Below are positions 36,207 through 38,767 of a stretch of DNA of 38,767 bases, piece by piece (position 1 is the first letter of the stretch; each line of letters opens with the position of its first letter). Location: positions 1 through 38,767 of the forward strand of contig NZ_JAJAWH010000033.1 of NCBI RefSeq assembly GCF_020531965.1, in the 5' to 3' direction. This stretch comes from Pseudorhizobium xiangyangii. Its GTDB lineage: Bacteria > Pseudomonadota > Alphaproteobacteria > Rhizobiales > Rhizobiaceae. The notes below the pieces were generated by a model, which saw only the letters and a list, made by a program, of their open reading frames with translations, had not been told where the DNA came from and did no database searches. The translations under genes were made by a program, and so were the position numbers.

Positions 36207-37043
36207 TCAACGTGACATCAGCGAAAGCGCAGTCATCTTCTCCAGAACGCTGCGGGTCACGCCACCGAACAGCATCTCCCACCAGCGCGATGTCCCGTAG
36301 GCGCCCATGACAAGCAGGTCCACGTTGTTGTCGGCGAGGTGTTGCACAATGGCGGCGGCTGCGGAACGCTCGCGAGCCTCCTGCGACGTGAGGGTCACCT
36401 TGACGTCATGGCGCGCCAGCACGGCGGCCAGTTCGACCCCGGCCATGTCCCGTTCCTGGTTCGGGCGTTCCGGCGCGTTGACGCAGAAGATCTCGACACT
36501 GTCTGCCGCCTTGAGGAACGGAAGGGCGTCGAATGTCGCCCGCGCCGCCTCGCGCGATCCGTTCCAGGCAATCATGACGCGTCGGATGTCCTGCGGGCCT
36601 TTGAGGAGATAGGGCACCAGAAGGACTGGGCGGCCGCTGTCGAAGAGCAGGTTTTCCAGCTCCGAGCGGGTGTCGTGGCTCGGATCGCCCTGGCTTGCGA
36701 TAATGATATCAGCCGCCCGGACGGTCTCCATGACCGCCGCCGAACTATAGCCGGCAGAAGACATGAAGCTGCGCCATTCGGCGGAGCGGCCCTCACGGGC
36801 GACGCGTTCCTTGAATATCTTTTCGACATCCGCAGTTTCGCGACGAGCCGCTGCCTGCAGTGCCTCGATGGCGGCAGGATCCGGTATCTCCATAGGCGCT
36901 ATCAAGGGGATTGCTGCCAGCGTTTCGGCATGCACGCCCAGCACATGACCATCAAATTTTGCGGCCATCGCCAAGGCGTAGTCGGTGATCTGGAGCGCAT
37001 GCGCAGGTGTATCGAGAACGGCGAGAATAGTCTTGTACGTCAT
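36207..37043 (-). CDS. Tandem universal stress protein
   Basis: Cytosolic protein of 278 residues with two UspA domains (about 1-145 and 150-278). The C-terminal domain has the ATP-binding pattern GAYGTSRWWEMLFGGVTRS (G-x2-G-x9-G-S/T type); the first domain lacks a clear version and is probably degenerate. GGGGA lies five bases before ATG 37043. An exact FNR/FixK-type site sits 51-64 bases upstream, so induction at low oxygen is likely. Confidence 0.93.
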   Translation of the reverse strand: MTYKTILAVLDTPAHALQITDYALAMAAKFDGHVLGVHAETLAAIPLIAPMEIPDPAAIEALQAAARRETADVEKIFKERVAREGRSAEWRSFMSSAGYSSAAVMETVRAADIIIASQGDPSHDTRSELENLLFDSGRPVLLVPYLLKGPQDIRRVMIAWNGSREAARATFDALPFLKAADSVEIFCVNAPERPNQERDMAGVELAAVLARHDVKVTLTSQEARERSAAAAIVQHLADNNVDLLVMGAYGTSRWWEMLFGGVTRSVLEKMTALSLMSR

Positions 37044-37093
37044 GATATCCCCCTTGGTTGAAACCAGTCTCCCTAATTAACCTGTGGCGCTCC

Positions 37094-37107
37094 TTGATGT
37101 TGGTCAA
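37094..37107. promoter_or_regulatory. FNR/FixK/FnrN-type box (anaerobox) upstream of the stress-protein gene
   Basis: TTGATGTTGGTCAA fits TTGAY-N4-RTCAA on both strands without mismatch. It is 51-64 bases before the Usp start codon on the - strand, close to where a class II activator site would be. Confidence 0.65.
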
Positions 37108-37127
37108 CCTTGGCAACAACAATGCTG

Positions 37128-37901
37128 TCAGGCGTCGGCTGAAAAGTTTGTCGGTTGCCTTCTCTCCTGGAGCGCCAGGATCATTTCCTGAACGGCCTCT
37201 GCCGCAGCGTCGAGATCGTGGTCGTCGCGTGCGCGCACCACGATCTCCGTGGAAAACCGGGCTCCGTCATATTTCGGGTAGGAACCGATGCTTGTCGCCG
37301 GATGCGCCTTCTGGATCGCTGCGAGCGGAGAGCCGATGTCGCCCTCGCCGAAGGGGCAGGGCAAAGCCCGCGACAACATCTTAGAACCGGTGCGCAACTG
37401 GGGCAGCACGTTGTCCAGCATGGCCTGGAACACCTGGGGCACACCCGCCATGACGTGGACGTTCTCGACGATGAATCCGGGAGCCGTGGAGACCGGGTTG
37501 GGAATGTGTCGCGCACCCTCGGGCATGCGTGCCATGCGCTGGCGAGCCTCGGTGAATTCCATCTCGCGGCGCGCATACATGTCCCCGAGGAGACGCATGG
37601 CCTCCGGATCGTGGATGCAGGGCAGGCCGAAGGCCTTGGAGACAGCGTCAGCCGTAATATCGTCGTGTGTCGGGCCGATGCCGCCGGAGGTGAAAACGTA
37701 GTCGTGCCGCTGCCGCAGGGCGTTCAGGGCCTCCACGATAGCCTCTTCTTCGTCCGCGACGATCCGGACTTCCTTGAGGTCGATGCCCGCAAGCGTCAGA
37801 ACGTCCGCCAGATGACCGATGTTCTTGTCCTTGGTACGCCCCGACAGAAGTTCATCGCCAATGGCGAGCATGGCGGCTGTGACGATCGGTGAGTTCGACA
37901 T
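37128..37901 (-). CDS. CinA N-terminal/MoaB-type molybdopterin-binding-fold protein
   Basis: A 257-residue protein with the MoaB/Mog fold of competence-damage protein CinA. It has AAMLAIGDELLSGRTKDKNI and the loop FTSGGIGPTHDDITADAVSK. It lacks the C-terminal nicotinamide-nucleotide deamidase domain of full-length CinA, so it is the short form common in alphaproteobacteria. Enzyme activity (for example pyrophosphatase on ADP-ribose or CoA derivatives in relatives) is not decidable here. It is divergent from wrbA. Confidence 0.88.
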   Translation of the reverse strand: MSNSPIVTAAMLAIGDELLSGRTKDKNIGHLADVLTLAGIDLKEVRIVADEEEAIVEALNALRQRHDYVFTSGGIGPTHDDITADAVSKAFGLPCIHDPEAMRLLGDMYARREMEFTEARQRMARMPEGARHIPNPVSTAPGFIVENVHVMAGVPQVFQAMLDNVLPQLRTGSKMLSRALPCPFGEGDIGSPLAAIQKAHPATSIGSYPKYDGARFSTEIVVRARDDHDLDAAAEAVQEMILALQERRQPTNFSADA

Positions 37902-38077
37902 GGCTGTTCCCGAGGTTGGTGAGGGCGGGTATGATTCCTATGCCGAAATCGGCATCGGCAGAAGGATTTTTTGACTCACGAGCATTGTCTCCCAGATTTG
38001 ACCGGCTCGTCCACAATCGTCTTCAATTCTCGAACACTGCGTCGACAACAGGGAGGGCTGCCCTACGTATCGGAAGC

Positions 38078-38102
38078 GGCTAACGTCTCCGGACGGTTAG
38101 CC
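38078..38102. promoter_or_regulatory. Inverted repeat upstream of wrbA
   Basis: GGCTAAC (38078-38084) and GTTAGCC (38096-38102) are exact reverse complements. Inside them GTC/GAC can pair around TCCG, with one bulged G. It lies 23-47 bases before the wrbA start. Operator or leader hairpin. Confidence 0.45.
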
Positions 38103-38124
38103 TAAACGACATGGAGATAGTTGC

Positions 38125-38724
38125 ATGGCAAAGGTTCTGGTTCTTTACTATTCGGCCTACGGGCACATCGAACAGATGGCGAAGGCCGTCGCCGAGGGAG
38201 CGCGCTCGACCGGTGCGGAGGTGGCGATCAGGCGGGTGCCTGAACTGGTGCCGGAAAACGTCGCGAAGGCCTCGCACTACAAACTCGACCAGGAGGCGCC
38301 CATCGCAACCGTTGCCGAGCTTACGGAATACGATGCGATCATCGTCGGCGCCGGCACGCGCTTCGGTGTCGTAGCCTCTCAGATGCGCAATTTCTGGGAC
38401 CAGACCGGCGGTCTGTGGGCAGAAGGAAAGCTTGTCGGCAAGGTCGGCTCGGTGTTCACCTCGTCCGCCACACAGCACGGCGGGCAGGAAACCACCGTTC
38501 TCACCTTCATCCCGACGTTCCTCCATCAGGGCATGGCCGTCGTAGGGCTTCCCTATTCCTTTACGGGCCAAATGGGCGTCGATGAGATCAAGGGCGGCTC
38601 GCCTTATGGCGCCAGCACCATCACGGACGGTGACGGCTCTCGCCAGCCGTCGGCGGTGGAGTTGGAAGGGGCGCGCTACCAGGGTGCGCATGTCGCCAGG
38701 ATTGCGGCCAAGCTTTCGGCCTGA
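38125..38724 (+). CDS. wrbA: NAD(P)H:quinone oxidoreductase, WrbA type
   Basis: FMN flavoprotein reducing quinones by two electrons, protecting against oxidative stress. It has 199 residues, the family length. The phosphate loop for FMN is [19 protein letters not shown] near the N-terminus; [20 protein letters not shown] and [16 protein letters not shown] are typical WrbA blocks. GGAG lies upstream of ATG 38125. A 25-base inverted repeat precedes the gene, and a perfect palindrome follows at the window edge. Confidence 0.95.
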   Translation: MAKVLVLYYSAYGHIEQMAKAVAEGARSTGAEVAIRRVPELVPENVAKASHYKLDQEAPIATVAELTEYDAIIVGAGTRFGVVASQMRNFWDQTGGLWAEGKLVGKVGSVFTSSATQHGGQETTVLTFIPTFLHQGMAVVGLPYSFTGQMGVDEIKGGSPYGASTITDGDGSRQPSAVELEGARYQGAHVARIAAKLSA

Positions 38725-38749
38725 GTTCGACAGACATTGCTCGATGAAC

Positions 38750-38767
38750 GCGCGGCCATGGCCGCGC
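38750..38767. terminator. Palindrome at window end, possible wrbA terminator
   Basis: An 18-bp perfect GC-rich palindrome (two nine-base halves meeting at CCATGG) lies 26 bases after the wrbA stop and reaches the last base of the window. The continuation, including any T-run, is not visible. Confidence 0.3.

Overview
The window comes from the chromosome of an alphaproteobacterium, most likely a member of the Rhizobiaceae (Rhizobium/Ensifer/Agrobacterium-like). Four things point there. Codon use is GC-rich. A tuf-rpsJ...rplQ supercluster has adk after secY and lacks rpsD between rpsK and rpoA. There is a second, short FtsZ of the type described as FtsZ2 in Sinorhizobium meliloti. A RIME-like rhizobial intergenic palindrome lies downstream of it. 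A large class II (B12-dependent) ribonucleotide reductase fits the same group. These are recognitions by eye; no database search was run.

Bases 1-15827 hold the 3' part of tuf followed by the S10, spc and alpha ribosomal-protein operons, all on the + strand: rpsJ, rplC, rplD, rplW, rplB, rpsS, rplV, rpsC, rplP, rpmC, rpsQ; rplN, rplX, rplE, rpsN, rpsH, rplF, rplR, rpsE, rpmD, rplO, secY, adk; rpsM, rpsK, rpoA, rplQ. Most genes are a few bases apart or overlap. Several junctions (tuf/rpsJ, rpsQ/rplN, rplR/rpsE, rplO/secY, rpsM/rpsK, rpsK/rpoA, rpoA/rplQ) instead carry strong stem-loops, some followed by T-runs, which suggests graded termination or processing inside the cluster.

Bases 15865-24000 hold housekeeping and envelope-quality-control genes: msrPQ (periplasmic methionine sulfoxide repair, - strand), ilvD (branched-chain amino acids), an LprI-like secreted protein, a Do-like periplasmic protease overlapping rarA (replication-fork AAA+ protein), a DUF1883 protein and a small two-helix membrane protein. 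Bases 24074-30815 are more accessory: ftsZ2, a beta-barrel outer-membrane protein, two tiny DUF proteins (DUF1508 and DUF1059), an L,D-transpeptidase, a cold-shock protein with a small downstream gene, an XRE-cupin regulator divergent from a secreted fasciclin protein, and a DUF378 membrane protein.

Bases 31074-38767 hold nrdJ, a xanthine/guanine phosphoribosyltransferase, a tandem universal stress protein, a CinA/MoaB-type protein and wrbA. The control regions here are the most informative part of the window. nrdJ has two NrdR-box-like palindromes 31 bp apart that overlap a plausible promoter, with a third box and two DnaA-box-like sites further up. The stress-protein gene has a perfect FNR/FixK-type half-site pair. 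The XRE-cupin/fasciclin gap has two identical-format inverted repeats about five helical turns apart. No wholly new multi-gene system is evident; the candidate novelties are regulatory sites and leader structures.
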